Assembly: GCA_002392915.1 (NCBI GenBank)
Contig: DGHQ01000030.1
Span: 1 to 39,251 of the forward strand
Direction: 5' to 3'
DNA from: Bacteroidales bacterium UBA3844
GTDB lineage: Bacteria; Bacteroidota; Bacteroidia; Bacteroidales; Paludibacteraceae
Length of the DNA stretch: 39,251 nt
Shown: positions 8,015-16,890 of the stretch, in pieces
How the letters are laid out: every line of letters begins with the position of its first letter
How positions within the stretch are numbered: position 1 is the stretch's first letter
Notes under the pieces: model-generated
Seen by the model: the letters and a program-made list of their open reading frames with translations, nothing else
Database searches by the model: none
Told to the model about the DNA's origin: nothing
Program-made: the position numbers and the translations under genes

Positions 8015-9172
8015 ATGGCAGAGAAGAGAGATTACTACGAAGTGCTTGGCGTATCAAAGACAGCCACAGCAGAAGAGTTGAAAAAAGCATACCGTAAGAA
8101 GGCTATCCAGTATCATCCTGACAGAAACCCTGACAATCCAGAGGCAGAGGCTAAGTTCAAGGAGGCGGCAGAGGCTTATGAAGTGTTGAGCGACGAGAAT
8201 AAACGTGCTAGATACGACAAGTATGGTCATGCCGGACTTGATGATCAGGGTGGCTTCGGTGGAGGCGGCTTCGGTGGAGGAATGTCAATGGAAGACATTT
8301 TCTCACAGTTTGGTGATATTTTTGGCGGTGCGTTCGGTGGAGCGTTCAGTGGCGGCTTCGGCGGTGGCGGACGTGTCACACGTCGTGGCGGCGATTTGCG
8401 AGTAAGAGTCAAAGTCACTTTGAAAGACGTTATGAACGGAGTCGAGAAGACGGTGAAGTTGAAACGTAATGAGGCGTGTTCAGAGTGTAATGGAACAGGT
8501 TCGGCAGACGGACAGACAACAACATGTCAGACATGTGGTGGTAAGGGTGTCGTATATAGAGTGCAGCGTACCATCATGGGTCAGATGAGAACACAGTCAT
8601 ACTGCCCGGATTGTAATGGAGAAGGACAGATTGTAAAGAATAAATGTAAGTGTTGTGGCGGATCTGGCGTTGTACAGAAAGAGGCGACAGTGAAGTTTAA
8701 GATTCCTGCAGGTGTTCAGGACGGAATGAGCCTTCGTGTCCCAGGAGGAGGAAATGCGGCAGGAAGAGGTGGGGAAAAGGGCAATTTGATAGTCCAGATC
8801 GAAGAGGAGCAGGATCCTGATTTGTTCCGCGACAATGATGACTTGATCTACAACGCATTGATTCCACTTCCAATGGCTGTGTGTGGAGGAAAGGTAGAAG
8901 TGCCTATGGTAGACGGAAAGAAGTGTGAGGTAAAGATAGAGCCAGGCACAACACATGGTAAGTTGTTGAGAGTGAAAGGTAAAGGATTGCCACGTTTGAA
9001 TTCTTATGGATGTGGAGATCTGTTGGTTTATGTCAGCGTCTTCATTCCAAAGGATTTGTCGAAGGATGAGAAAAAAGAGATGGAGAAGTTGATGGACAGC
9101 GACGGATTTAAGCCAAAAGCATCCGACTATGAGGAATCGAAAAAAATGATGGTAAAGATGTTCCGCGGTTGA
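8015..9172 (+). CDS. dnaJ: Chaperone DnaJ (Hsp40, type I)
   Basis: A 385-residue type I J-protein that delivers clients to DnaK and stimulates its ATPase. The J domain (1-70) contains HPD at 34-36. A Gly/Phe-rich linker (about 74-122) is followed by four zinc-binding CxxCxGxG motifs (CSECNGTG, CQTCGGKG, CPDCNGEG, CKCCGGSG) and the C-terminal client-binding domains. All functional elements are intact. It is translated 4 bp after grpE, so the two are almost certainly co-transcribed. Confidence 0.97.
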   Translation: MAEKRDYYEVLGVSKTATAEELKKAYRKKAIQYHPDRNPDNPEAEAKFKEAAEAYEVLSDENKRARYDKYGHAGLDDQGGFGGGGFGGGMSMEDIFSQFGDIFGGAFGGAFSGGFGGGGRVTRRGGDLRVRVKVTLKDVMNGVEKTVKLKRNEACSECNGTGSADGQTTTCQTCGGKGVVYRVQRTIMGQMRTQSYCPDCNGEGQIVKNKCKCCGGSGVVQKEATVKFKIPAGVQDGMSLRVPGGGNAAGRGGEKGNLIVQIEEEQDPDLFRDNDDLIYNALIPLPMAVCGGKVEVPMVDGKKCEVKIEPGTTHGKLLRVKGKGLPRLNSYGCGDLLVYVSVFIPKDLSKDEKKEMEKLMDSDGFKPKASDYEESKKMMVKMFRG

Positions 9173-9252
9173 TAACTCGGCTAAAAAAGCATTTTTACAA
9201 CATATTTTTAAAAATTGTTAAATATTTATACACACATTTTCAAAAAAGTGTT

Positions 9253-9260
9253 TACCTTTG
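9253..9260 (+). promoter_or_regulatory. Candidate -7 element for the MORN-protein gene
   Basis: TACCTTTG matches TAnnTTTG, 29 bp before the ATG. The expected -33 position holds only a weak TTTA at 9225-9228. Confidence 0.5.
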
Positions 9261-9289
9261 ACGCTGTTGTTTGAAAAGTAAGCAATATT

Positions 9290-9760
9290 ATGAAGATAAA
9301 GGTTTTATTTATCGCGATTGTTTCGCTAATGATGTTCAGTGTAGATGCATATTCTCAGTGTAAGGGAAAATGTAGAAACGGTAAAGGTATCTATACATTT
9401 GAAGATGGCGAAGTGTACGATGGACAATTCGTAGACGGACAGTTTGAGGGAAAGGGAACATATTCCTACAATTCCGGCGCAAAATACACTGGAGAGTTCA
9501 AGGCTGGAAAACGCCACGGTAAGGGTACTTATGTATATCCTACAGGTGATATTTACACAGGTGACTTTGTTGATGGTTTACCAAGCGGTACTGGCGTATA
9601 CAGTTTCGCAAACGGAGACCGTTATGAGGGCGAGTTCCTAGAGGGTAAGAGAAACGGACAGGGTGTCTATATCTTCGCTAGTGGAACAAAGCAAACGGGT
9701 GTTTTCGAGAATTCATATATGATTGAGGAGATTTCAATCGAGCGTGTGAAGAAACAGTAA
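9290..9760 (+). CDS. Secreted MORN-repeat protein
   Basis: A 156-residue protein with an N-terminal signal peptide (MKIKVLFIAIVSLMMFSVDAYS) and four complete MORN repeats plus a partial fifth, each with the YxGxFxxGxxxGxG pattern, for example YDGQFVDGQFEGKG, YTGEFKAGKRHGKG and YEGEFLEGKRNGQG. MORN repeats form beta-hairpin stacks and commonly bind lipids or proteins. The export signal suggests an envelope location. It has its own promoter motif and terminator, so it appears monocistronic. The biological role is unknown. Confidence 0.85.
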   Translation: MKIKVLFIAIVSLMMFSVDAYSQCKGKCRNGKGIYTFEDGEVYDGQFVDGQFEGKGTYSYNSGAKYTGEFKAGKRHGKGTYVYPTGDIYTGDFVDGLPSGTGVYSFANGDRYEGEFLEGKRNGQGVYIFASGTKQTGVFENSYMIEEISIERVKKQ

Positions 9761-9795
9761 GTGAAACAATTTAGTTTATAATAATCTCACCTTGC

Positions 9796-9830
9796 GGGTT
9801 TGTAAAGATTCTTTACAAACCCTTTTTATT
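9796..9830 (+). terminator. Intrinsic terminator after the MORN-protein gene
   Basis: A 12-bp perfect stem GGGTTTGTAAAG / CTTTACAAACCC with loop ATT, followed by TTTTTATT. From here to 10017 I see nothing convincing. Confidence 0.85.
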
Positions 9831-10017
9831 GCTCTTTTGTTGAGTGTTTTCGTATGAGCCGTTAGCAAGCACATTGAAACAACTACAGAGTCGCAAGTTC
9901 ACAGAGAAAGATTTTGTTTTTTATGAGAAAAGGAGGTTAGATTTCAATCAGAAAGTGGGGAAAATGATTCACAGATTAAAATTCGTCGAACTCTCTTTAT
10001 TTACTGTTGGATATCTA

Positions 10018-10788
10018 TCATTTATTTAGATTGTCGACAGAATTAACCTGTTTTATTACCTCATTCACCACCACATTGGTGATCATGAATCCGAATATTC
10101 CGGTGATGTGGATAAGTGAACCATTCACTTGTTTTGAAGAAGATTTGTCTTCTTCGGTCAAGTATTCGTCTCGACGGTATGGTATTTCGGGTGAGTAGAC
10201 GCACTTGAATTTATGTTTAGGCATCGTCTTGAATTTCTTGAATCTTTTGCGGATAGCGGCAGCCAACGGACACCCCATCACTTTCCAGAATTCCGCTATT
10301 GATATTTGTGTGGCGTCTATTTTCGATGCTGCTCCCATAGATGAAACGAATATTTTGTCATCGTACGATGCTGCTTCCAAAATCAGTGCCGCTTTGTTTG
10401 TCAGACTGTCTATGGCATCAATTATGATATCATAATCAGCAAGGTGGAAATCAGCTTGATTTGCCTGAGTATAGGCTTTGTCTACAGCTGTCACATTGGC
10501 ATCTGGATTGATAGCCAACAGACGTTCTTTCACGACTTCTGTCTTTTTCTTTCCTATTGTTGTTGAAAGAGCCGGCATCTGTCGGTTGATATTCGTCGCA
10601 TTTATTGTGTCACAATCGACAATTGTCATATTGGTGAATCCTGTTCGGAACAGGCTTTCAGCACACCAACTTCCCACTCCACCAAGTCCGAGCACAATGA
10701 CTTTGAGATCTCCTGCTTTTTTCACGAACTCTTCACCTAATACAAGGTTGACGCGGTGGAATATGTCGTTGTTGATGTCGTTTGCCAT
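10018..10788 (-). CDS. tcdA: tRNA threonylcarbamoyladenosine dehydratase (ThiF/E1-like)
   Basis: A 256-residue E1-like enzyme that uses ATP to cyclise t6A at position 37 of ANN-decoding tRNAs to ct6A. Residues 28-45 carry the nucleotide-binding loop VIVLGLGGVGSWCAESL, then DCDTINATNINRQ, in which the Asp and the Arg of NxNRQ are typical E1 adenylation residues. IDAIDSLTNKAAL and SSMGAASKIDATQI are TcdA/CsdL-type. The zinc CxxC pairs of ThiF/MoeB are not visible, as expected for TcdA. Start MANDINNDIFHR aligns with homologues. It follows the ClC gene by 17 bp on the same strand and is likely co-transcribed with it, with no obvious functional link. Confidence 0.92.
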   Translation of the reverse strand: MANDINNDIFHRVNLVLGEEFVKKAGDLKVIVLGLGGVGSWCAESLFRTGFTNMTIVDCDTINATNINRQMPALSTTIGKKKTEVVKERLLAINPDANVTAVDKAYTQANQADFHLADYDIIIDAIDSLTNKAALILEAASYDDKIFVSSMGAASKIDATQISIAEFWKVMGCPLAAAIRKRFKKFKTMPKHKFKCVYSPEIPYRRDEYLTEEDKSSSKQVNGSLIHITGIFGFMITNVVVNEVIKQVNSVDNLNK

Positions 10789-10805
10789 AGTCTTATTCAG
10801 TAGCG

Positions 10806-12584
10806 TTATTCTTCAGATAGCTGAACGATGATGTTGCGGTATTCGTTGAATATTTTAGCCTTCGACACGAATCCGACATAATTATTGTTCTCTACCACTG
10901 GCAGATCCCAAGCTTGAGTATCCTCGAATTTCTTCATTACTGATTCCATGGAATCATGTATTGAAAGGATGGTAGGAGGGGCTGTCATGAGGTCGCTCAC
11001 CTGGAATTTTGTATATAATTCGGGGCGGAACATGACGTTGCGGATTTCATCGAGGGTGATGATTCCGATCAGCTGTCCTTTTTTGTTTAAGACGGGATAA
11101 ATATTACGATTTGTGCGTGAAATCACCTTCACCAGCTCTTCAAGGTACATGTCTGGACGCAACTTCTGTAAGTCTCGTTCAATCACGTCGTCCATTTTTA
11201 GAAGGGTAAGCACGGTCTTGTCTTTATGATGGGTAAGAAGCTCTCCTTTTAGAGCAAGACGTTGCGCATACAGACTGTGAGGCTCAAATGCGATGATGGT
11301 CATGTATGCCACAGTAGCAGTGATCATCAGGCTCACGAAGAGTCCGTATCCTCCCGTCAACTCGGCGATAAGGAATGTTCCTGTAAGAGGAGCGTGCATC
11401 ACACCTGCCATCACGCCTGCCATTCCTGCCAACGCGAAATTTTTCTCAGGTATACGAACCCATTGTGTATAGTTTACTAACATAGCCATCAGATAACCTG
11501 TGATACAGCCCACAAACAGACTTGGGGCGAAGATTCCTCCGGTTCCTCCAGCACAGTTTGTGGCTGCTGATGCGAATATCTTGAGCATCACAAGCAGTCC
11601 AAGGAATAGGAAAAGCATCCAGAAATGGTCTCTGAACTGATAGAATGCGCTGTTTTCTGTCACTCTCACAGCATCATTGTCGAGCAGGGCAGTGATAGTG
11701 GTATAACCTTCACCATAAAGCGGCGGAAGTAGGAAAATCAACACGCTAAGCATTATACCTCCGATCACCATCTTGTGGGTTGGCGATTGTACGGTACCGA
11801 AACTGGCTTCCAATTTTGTCATTCCGCGTGTGAAGTATAATGATATGAATCCGCACAACACACCAAGGACGATATAAAATGGAGTTCTTGACGGAGTGAA
11901 CGGGTCGTTGATAGTGAAACCGAACATGAAATCCGATCCGGAAAGGAAGTAGGTCACCACACTTGCTGTGATAGAAGAGATCAGCAGTGGAATGATTGTC
12001 GACATTGTAAGGTCGAGAAGCAATACTTCCAATGTGAACAGCACGCCTGTGATTGGAGCCTTAAAGATACCTGCCACCGCTGCAGATGCACCGCAACCAA
12101 CAAGAAGCATCAGTGTTTTCCTGTCCATACGGAATGCCTTGCCTAGGTTAGAACCGATGGCAGAGCCGGTAAGTACGATAGGGGCCTCGGCTCCGACTGA
12201 ACCTCCGAATCCGATAGTCAGCGAACTGGCAACAAGAGACGACCACATGTTGTGAGCCTTGATGACTGCTTTTCTTTGTGAAATGGCATACAATATTTTT
12301 GTGACTCCGTGGCTGATGTCGTCTTTTACGATGTAGCGGACGAATGTGCTGGCAAGAAAAATGCCGACGATTGGCATTACAAAGAAAAGATAGTTGACAT
12401 CACTTGCTTCCACCGCATTCTTTGCTACTTCGTGAAGATATTCAATGATGCTTTTCAAAACATGGGCGGCCAAGGCACAAAACAATCCGACGAAAATACT
12501 TAGTATCATTGTGAAGTATCTCGCCGAGATGGCATGCTCTCTCCAAACCAGAAATTGTTGAAATCTATGTTGTAAATTATGCAT
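10806..12584 (-). CDS. ClC-family chloride channel/transporter with CBS pair
   Basis: A 592-residue ClC protein with a multi-helix membrane core (about 20-430) and a C-terminal tandem CBS domain pair (about 460-590). Conserved pore motifs are GGSVGAEAPI (gating Glu133) and GGIFAPSLFVG. At the site corresponding to the internal proton glutamate of ClC-ec1, the sequence is GVLFTLEVLLL: Glu186 is kept but the following position is Val187, as in channel-type ClC proteins. This predicts a passive chloride channel rather than an H+/Cl- exchanger, which is inference. CBS domains usually sense adenine nucleotides. First gene of a unit with tcdA. Confidence 0.92.
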   Translation of the reverse strand: MHNLQHRFQQFLVWREHAISARYFTMILSIFVGLFCALAAHVLKSIIEYLHEVAKNAVEASDVNYLFFVMPIVGIFLASTFVRYIVKDDISHGVTKILYAISQRKAVIKAHNMWSSLVASSLTIGFGGSVGAEAPIVLTGSAIGSNLGKAFRMDRKTLMLLVGCGASAAVAGIFKAPITGVLFTLEVLLLDLTMSTIIPLLISSITASVVTYFLSGSDFMFGFTINDPFTPSRTPFYIVLGVLCGFISLYFTRGMTKLEASFGTVQSPTHKMVIGGIMLSVLIFLLPPLYGEGYTTITALLDNDAVRVTENSAFYQFRDHFWMLFLFLGLLVMLKIFASAATNCAGGTGGIFAPSLFVGCITGYLMAMLVNYTQWVRIPEKNFALAGMAGVMAGVMHAPLTGTFLIAELTGGYGLFVSLMITATVAYMTIIAFEPHSLYAQRLALKGELLTHHKDKTVLTLLKMDDVIERDLQKLRPDMYLEELVKVISRTNRNIYPVLNKKGQLIGIITLDEIRNVMFRPELYTKFQVSDLMTAPPTILSIHDSMESVMKKFEDTQAWDLPVVENNNYVGFVSKAKIFNEYRNIIVQLSEE

Positions 12585-12642
12585 TTCTGTAGTTTTATTT
12601 CGTTCCTTTGGAAGTTCAAAAAGCCAAGGGAATTGCGAACAA

Positions 12643-12650
12643 CAAATTTA
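12643..12650 (-). promoter_or_regulatory. Candidate -7 element for the ClC gene
   Basis: TAAATTTG on the minus strand matches TAnnTTTG, leaving a 58-base leader. The leader includes an imperfect stem (TTCCCTTGG with CCAAAGGAA). Confidence 0.45.
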
Positions 12651-12825
12651 CAACTAATTTTCCATTCCATGCCCCTGTTTCTCCTTATTTTTATTATAAT
12701 GAGTTTTTTTGTGTTGATTTGATATTTTTTTTCTCGTCTTTTTTATAATTTTACAAAATATAATGGTTAATTGCGGTAGAATGTCGATTCCGTTCGTCTT
12801 CATTCTAGTAAATAAAGATTGTGAT

Positions 12826-14562
12826 ATGGCAGCAAATTGGGTATATACATCTCTTACAGAAGAGCAAAATAAGCAGAGGGATCTGATGTCGGAAGAACTT
12901 GGCATCAGTTCGATCCTTTGTCAACTTCTTGTACGTCGTGGCATCACGACGGTGGAGGCTGCCAAGAAATTCTTCCGCCCACGCATTGAAGACCTTCACG
13001 ATCCGTTTCTTATGAATGATATGGACAAGGCGGTAGATCGTCTGAACCAGGCAATGGGAAAAAAGGAACGAATCCTTATATATGGAGATTATGATGTCGA
13101 CGGGATAACTGCCGTCGCCTTGGTCTACAAATACTTGAAATTCAACTATTCATATGTCGATTTCTATATTCCTGACAGATATGTGGAGGGAAGTGGTATC
13201 TCATACCGTGGAATTGACTATGCTTCTGAGACAAATGTCAAACTGATTATCGCTCTCGACTGTGGAATCAAGGCTGTCGACAAAGTGAACTATGCCAAGG
13301 AGAAGGGTATCGACTTTATCATCTGTGATCACCATACTCCAGATGACAATCTTCCTGACGCTATAGCAGTGCTTGACCCTAAACGTGAGGATTCCACGTA
13401 TCCGGATTCCAACTTGTCTGCCTGCGGAGTGGGTTTCAAACTGATGCAGGCATTCGCGATAAACAATGGCATTTCTCCTGACACACTCACCGATTTGTTT
13501 GACCTTACTGCAGTAAGTATCGCTTCTGATATTGTGCCTATCATTGGAGAAAACAGAATCCTGGCTTATTACGGATTGAAGCAGTTGAACTCAAATCCGA
13601 GTCTTGGTTTGAAGTGTATTATCGATGTGTGTGGATTGACAGGCAAGGAAATATCAATTTCGGATATTGTATTCAAGATAGGTCCGCGTCTGAACGCATC
13701 AGGAAGAATAAAGACTGCTTCTGAGGCTGTGGAACTGTTGATTTCTAAAGAATTGACATTCGCGCGTGAGAAGAGCGATTGCATTGACAAATACAATCAG
13801 CAGAGAAAAGACCTAGATAAAAGTGTGACGGATGAGGCTATCGCCCAACTTGAGGATAAGAAAGAGGAGCTTGACAGCAGCAATTCCATTGTGATTTATA
13901 ATCCCAACTGGAATCAGGGTGTTATCGGTATTGTGGCTTCCCGTTTGACGGAGTTGCATTACAAACCAACGATTGTGTTGACTTATTCTCAGGAAAACAA
14001 TCTGGCCACTGGTTCTGGACGTTCGGTGTCTGGATTTGATTTGTATAAGGCGATAGAGAATTGCAGCGACTTGCTGGAAAACTTTGGAGGTCATATGTAT
14101 GCCGTAGGATTACGTATGAAACCAGAGAATGTGCCGGAGTTCCGCAGAAGAATGGAGCAGTATGTCACTGAAAATATCACTACTGAGCAGCAGAAACCTC
14201 AGCAATATATTGATGCGTTCATCGATTTCAAAGAGATAACGCCTAAGTTTGTGCGCCTGCTAAAACAGTTCAGCCCATTTGGTCCTGAGAATATGAAACC
14301 GGTCTTTGCCACACGCAAGGTGCTTGACTATGGAACAAGCCGTGTCGTTGGTAAGGAAAAAGAACACTTGAAACTTGAGTTGGTGGATTCACAGAGTGAG
14401 TGCATCATGAATGGTATAGCTTTCGGATTGTCGGAGTATAACGACTATATTAAGGCATTTAATCCGGTGGATATTTGCTACACGATTGAGGAAAACAACT
14501 TCAATGGTAGCTCTAATACACAATTGATGATTAAGGATATACGTCCGCTTTCTCAAAAATAG
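12826..14562 (+). CDS. recJ: Single-stranded-DNA exonuclease RecJ
   Basis: A 578-residue DHH-family 5'-3' exonuclease acting in recombination and mismatch repair. Motif I DYDVDG is at 88-93 and motif III DHH at 168-170, with LDCGIKA between them and the DHHA1 region near GRSVSGFDLYKAIENC. The C-terminal OB-type domain contains PFGPENMKPVF, typical of RecJ. The frame is open to an ATG at 12763, but family homology begins at MAANWVYTSLTEEQ, so I use 12826. It is divergent from the ClC gene (241-bp gap) and ends at a terminator. Length is typical. Confidence 0.95.
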   Translation: MAANWVYTSLTEEQNKQRDLMSEELGISSILCQLLVRRGITTVEAAKKFFRPRIEDLHDPFLMNDMDKAVDRLNQAMGKKERILIYGDYDVDGITAVALVYKYLKFNYSYVDFYIPDRYVEGSGISYRGIDYASETNVKLIIALDCGIKAVDKVNYAKEKGIDFIICDHHTPDDNLPDAIAVLDPKREDSTYPDSNLSACGVGFKLMQAFAINNGISPDTLTDLFDLTAVSIASDIVPIIGENRILAYYGLKQLNSNPSLGLKCIIDVCGLTGKEISISDIVFKIGPRLNASGRIKTASEAVELLISKELTFAREKSDCIDKYNQQRKDLDKSVTDEAIAQLEDKKEELDSSNSIVIYNPNWNQGVIGIVASRLTELHYKPTIVLTYSQENNLATGSGRSVSGFDLYKAIENCSDLLENFGGHMYAVGLRMKPENVPEFRRRMEQYVTENITTEQQKPQQYIDAFIDFKEITPKFVRLLKQFSPFGPENMKPVFATRKVLDYGTSRVVGKEKEHLKLELVDSQSECIMNGIAFGLSEYNDYIKAFNPVDICYTIEENNFNGSSNTQLMIKDIRPLSQK

Positions 14563-14572
14563 TATAACAATG

Positions 14573-14606
14573 AAGGAGATGGATTCGTTCAATCTCCTTA
14601 TTTTTA
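14573..14606 (+). terminator. Intrinsic terminator after recJ
   Basis: Stem AAGGAGAT / ATCTCCTT (14573-14580 with 14592-14599) followed by ATTTTTAA. It ends only a few bases before the ATG of the aminotransferase gene and contains an SD-like AAGGAG in its left arm. Confidence 0.7.
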
Positions 14607-14612
14607 ACACAG

Positions 14613-15830
14613 ATGGCATTACTTAACGAAGATTACTTGAAGCTTCCTGAAAATTATCTTTTCACGGAGATTCACCGTAAAGTAAATATTTTTAAGATAA
14701 CTCGTCCCGGCTCAAAGGTGATTCATCTTGACGCTGGAGATTCCAACCATATCCTTCAAGGGGAATATGTGGATACTTTCCGCAAAAACCTTGAGATGAT
14801 GGCTTCGTCTCATGCCACAAAGTCGACTGACATTCCTGAACGATTGAAAGCTTTGGAGACGAAGATCCTAAAAACCGATTATGAGAGCAATGGTATAAAA
14901 CTTTCTGTTGATGATATATTTATCAACGATGATCCGCGTAATGCGGCGGCAGATGTGTTGGATTTGTTGAGCAGGGATAATATTATCGGGGTGTTTGATC
15001 CGTCATATCCAGCATTCATCTATAATACGGTGATGAGTGGTCGTTCTGGTCTGAAGATGGAAGACGGAAGATGGAGCAATCTTGTCTATTTGCCATGTAA
15101 TGCGGAGAATAATTTTGTGCCGTCGATTCCCAAAGAGCGTTTGGATGTGGTATATTTGAGTCTGCCGAACAATCCGACAGGCACGACTCTTACCACTGAC
15201 GAGTTGAAGAAATGGGTAAAGTATGCCAACGACACGCATACACTTATTATATATGACGCGTCGCATGCTCATTATGTGAGACAAAAAAAAGTGCCACGCT
15301 CAATATATGAGATAAAAGGAGCTCAGAAAGTCGCAATCGAATTGAGGAGTTTTTCAAAGACGACGGGATATACCGGCACAAACTTCGGATTTACAATTAT
15401 TCCGAGTGAAGTGGTGGCGTATACAGAGATGGGAAAGGCAATGTCTCTCAATCAATTATGCCGACGTCGGCAAACTTCAAAATTTTCGGGGATCCCATAT
15501 TTGGGATTGTGTGCGGCAGAGGCACTATATACAGTAGAAGGACAGAAACAGATGCGGCAGATCGCGGATTATTACATGACGAATGCCATGATGATCAAAG
15601 AAAAGTTGCAATCTATCGGTTTGACGGTGGCAGGAGGAGACAACTCACCATATCTGTGGGTGAAAACACCAGACGGGGTGACCTCGTGGAGATTCTTTGA
15701 GCAGATGCTCTATGAGAAATCTATAGTTTGTACACCAGGTGTTGGGTTCTGTCCTGGCGGTGAAGGCTACGTTAGATTCTCCGGATTTTCGGAGAAATCA
15801 GATGTGGAGGAGGCGATGTCAAGATTATAG
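14613..15830 (+). CDS. DapL-like class I/II aminotransferase with altered pocket
   Basis: A 405-residue fold-type I PLP enzyme whose middle region closely follows LL-diaminopimelate aminotransferase: VFDPSYPAFIYNTVMSGRSG, LVYLPCNAENNF, LSLPNNPTGTTLT, and RSFSKTTGYTGT with Schiff-base Lys249. Departures from DapL are clear: the phosphate-binding Arg of the SKxxGxxGTR motif is Asn257, the Tyr three residues after the conserved Asp215 is His218, the FNG motif is FSG (Ser292), and the N-terminal glycine-rich GxGDxxxPL and DGAK segments are replaced (LDAGDSNHIL, NDDPRNA). It is complete and in frame, so it does not look like a pseudogene. The substrate is uncertain; a paralogue or a neofunctionalised enzyme is more likely than canonical DapL. 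Confidence 0.75.
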   Translation: MALLNEDYLKLPENYLFTEIHRKVNIFKITRPGSKVIHLDAGDSNHILQGEYVDTFRKNLEMMASSHATKSTDIPERLKALETKILKTDYESNGIKLSVDDIFINDDPRNAAADVLDLLSRDNIIGVFDPSYPAFIYNTVMSGRSGLKMEDGRWSNLVYLPCNAENNFVPSIPKERLDVVYLSLPNNPTGTTLTTDELKKWVKYANDTHTLIIYDASHAHYVRQKKVPRSIYEIKGAQKVAIELRSFSKTTGYTGTNFGFTIIPSEVVAYTEMGKAMSLNQLCRRRQTSKFSGIPYLGLCAAEALYTVEGQKQMRQIADYYMTNAMMIKEKLQSIGLTVAGGDNSPYLWVKTPDGVTSWRFFEQMLYEKSIVCTPGVGFCPGGEGYVRFSGFSEKSDVEEAMSRL

Positions 15831-15890
15831 GACTAAAATTGCAAAATTTAGGATAATAACTACCAAGAAAGAAATTAAATTTACCTAAAA

Positions 15891-16691
15891 GTGAGTAAAC
15901 TTTATAAAGAAGTATGGGTGTCAGAGCATGCACCCCACAACACCTCTAAATTAACAGAGGAAGAATGTGAGACCCTTTTCAAGCAAGGAGGATGGGCAAT
16001 ACGAGAAACCTTTGATTTTGACACTCAGTCAGAAACAAGTTTTTATGCTGTCATCAAGGATCAGTTCGGTGATATGGACGAACTGTCTAAGAAAGTAAGG
16101 ACCAAGGTTAGAAAAGCTTTGAAAACTTACGAGATACGCAAAGCTACATTAGATGAAATGCTACGATATGGGGCTGACATCTATTATAATGCATTTGCAA
16201 AATATAAAGTGAAGAGTGTCCCAGTAACAAAGGAGTCGTTAGAAGCAAGGTTTCGTATGGTGGCGGAAAATGAAGATTATGAGGCATGGATTATGTTTCG
16301 TATTGAGGATAATGCTCCAGTTGCGTGGTCTATTACTCATATTTTTGAGAATATGTGCGAGTATGAGACAGTAAAGATAGATTCTCAATTTTTGGACAGC
16401 ACATATCCATCTTATGGATTATTTTTCACGATGAATCAGCACTACTTGGCGGAGCGTAATTTGTCTTATGTGAATGCAGGATGGAGAAGCGTTACTCAAC
16501 ATTCGAATATCCAGTCTTTTTTGATCGAGCAATTTAATTTTAGAAAGGCGTATTGTAAAATGAATATGCGATACAAGTTTCCTTTGAATGTCGCTGTTTC
16601 TTTGCTTTTCCCTTTGAGAAAAATCCTGCCAAACTCGAAAATCAAGACCATGTTGTTGCAAGAGGCATTTGCCCGTGGATATGATTGTTGA
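15891..16691 (+). CDS. GNAT/FemAB-like acyltransferase, substrate unknown
   Basis: A 266-residue protein, apparently starting at GTG (no suitable ATG upstream). The central and C-terminal parts resemble acyl-CoA or FemAB-type N-acyltransferase folds: ELSKKVRTKVRKALKTYEI is a basic helix typical of these, and VAWSITHIF, then YGLFFTMNQHYLAERNLSYV and WRSVTQHSNIQSFLIEQFNFRKAYCKM fit the last strands and helices of a GNAT domain. No membrane helix or signal peptide is visible. It lies 60 bp after the aminotransferase gene on the same strand; a shared pathway acting on the aminotransferase product is possible but unproven. Confidence 0.55.
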   Translation: MSKLYKEVWVSEHAPHNTSKLTEEECETLFKQGGWAIRETFDFDTQSETSFYAVIKDQFGDMDELSKKVRTKVRKALKTYEIRKATLDEMLRYGADIYYNAFAKYKVKSVPVTKESLEARFRMVAENEDYEAWIMFRIEDNAPVAWSITHIFENMCEYETVKIDSQFLDSTYPSYGLFFTMNQHYLAERNLSYVNAGWRSVTQHSNIQSFLIEQFNFRKAYCKMNMRYKFPLNVAVSLLFPLRKILPNSKIKTMLLQEAFARGYDC

Positions 16692-16831
16692 TTGATAAAA
16701 TTGCAAATGTATACGATTTTCTTGTCTTTTATTTCTGAGAATAGTGTAGCATTTTATTGTGTCAATTGTTGAAGAGTAAAGACATATTAACATTATTTAA
16801 GAAAACAGAAAGTTTGAATTTTATTTTAGCA

Positions 16832-16862
16832 TTTGCATTTTAATATTAAATGTATATTTTTG
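16832..16862 (+). promoter_or_regulatory. Promoter of glmS
   Basis: TTTG at 16832-16835, a 19-bp spacer, then TATTTTTG at 16855-16862: a full match to the Bacteroidetes -33/-7 consensus. The spacer contains a dyad with arms CATTT and AAATG. The ATG is 29 bp after the -7 element. Confidence 0.75.
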
Positions 16863-16890
16863 CATAAATTTAAGAAATTTTTGGAATTTT

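Noticed and set aside
9844..10029. A 61-codon open frame after the MORN-gene terminator
   Set aside because: No recognisable family, no promoter motif, and its end runs into the convergent tcdA gene.
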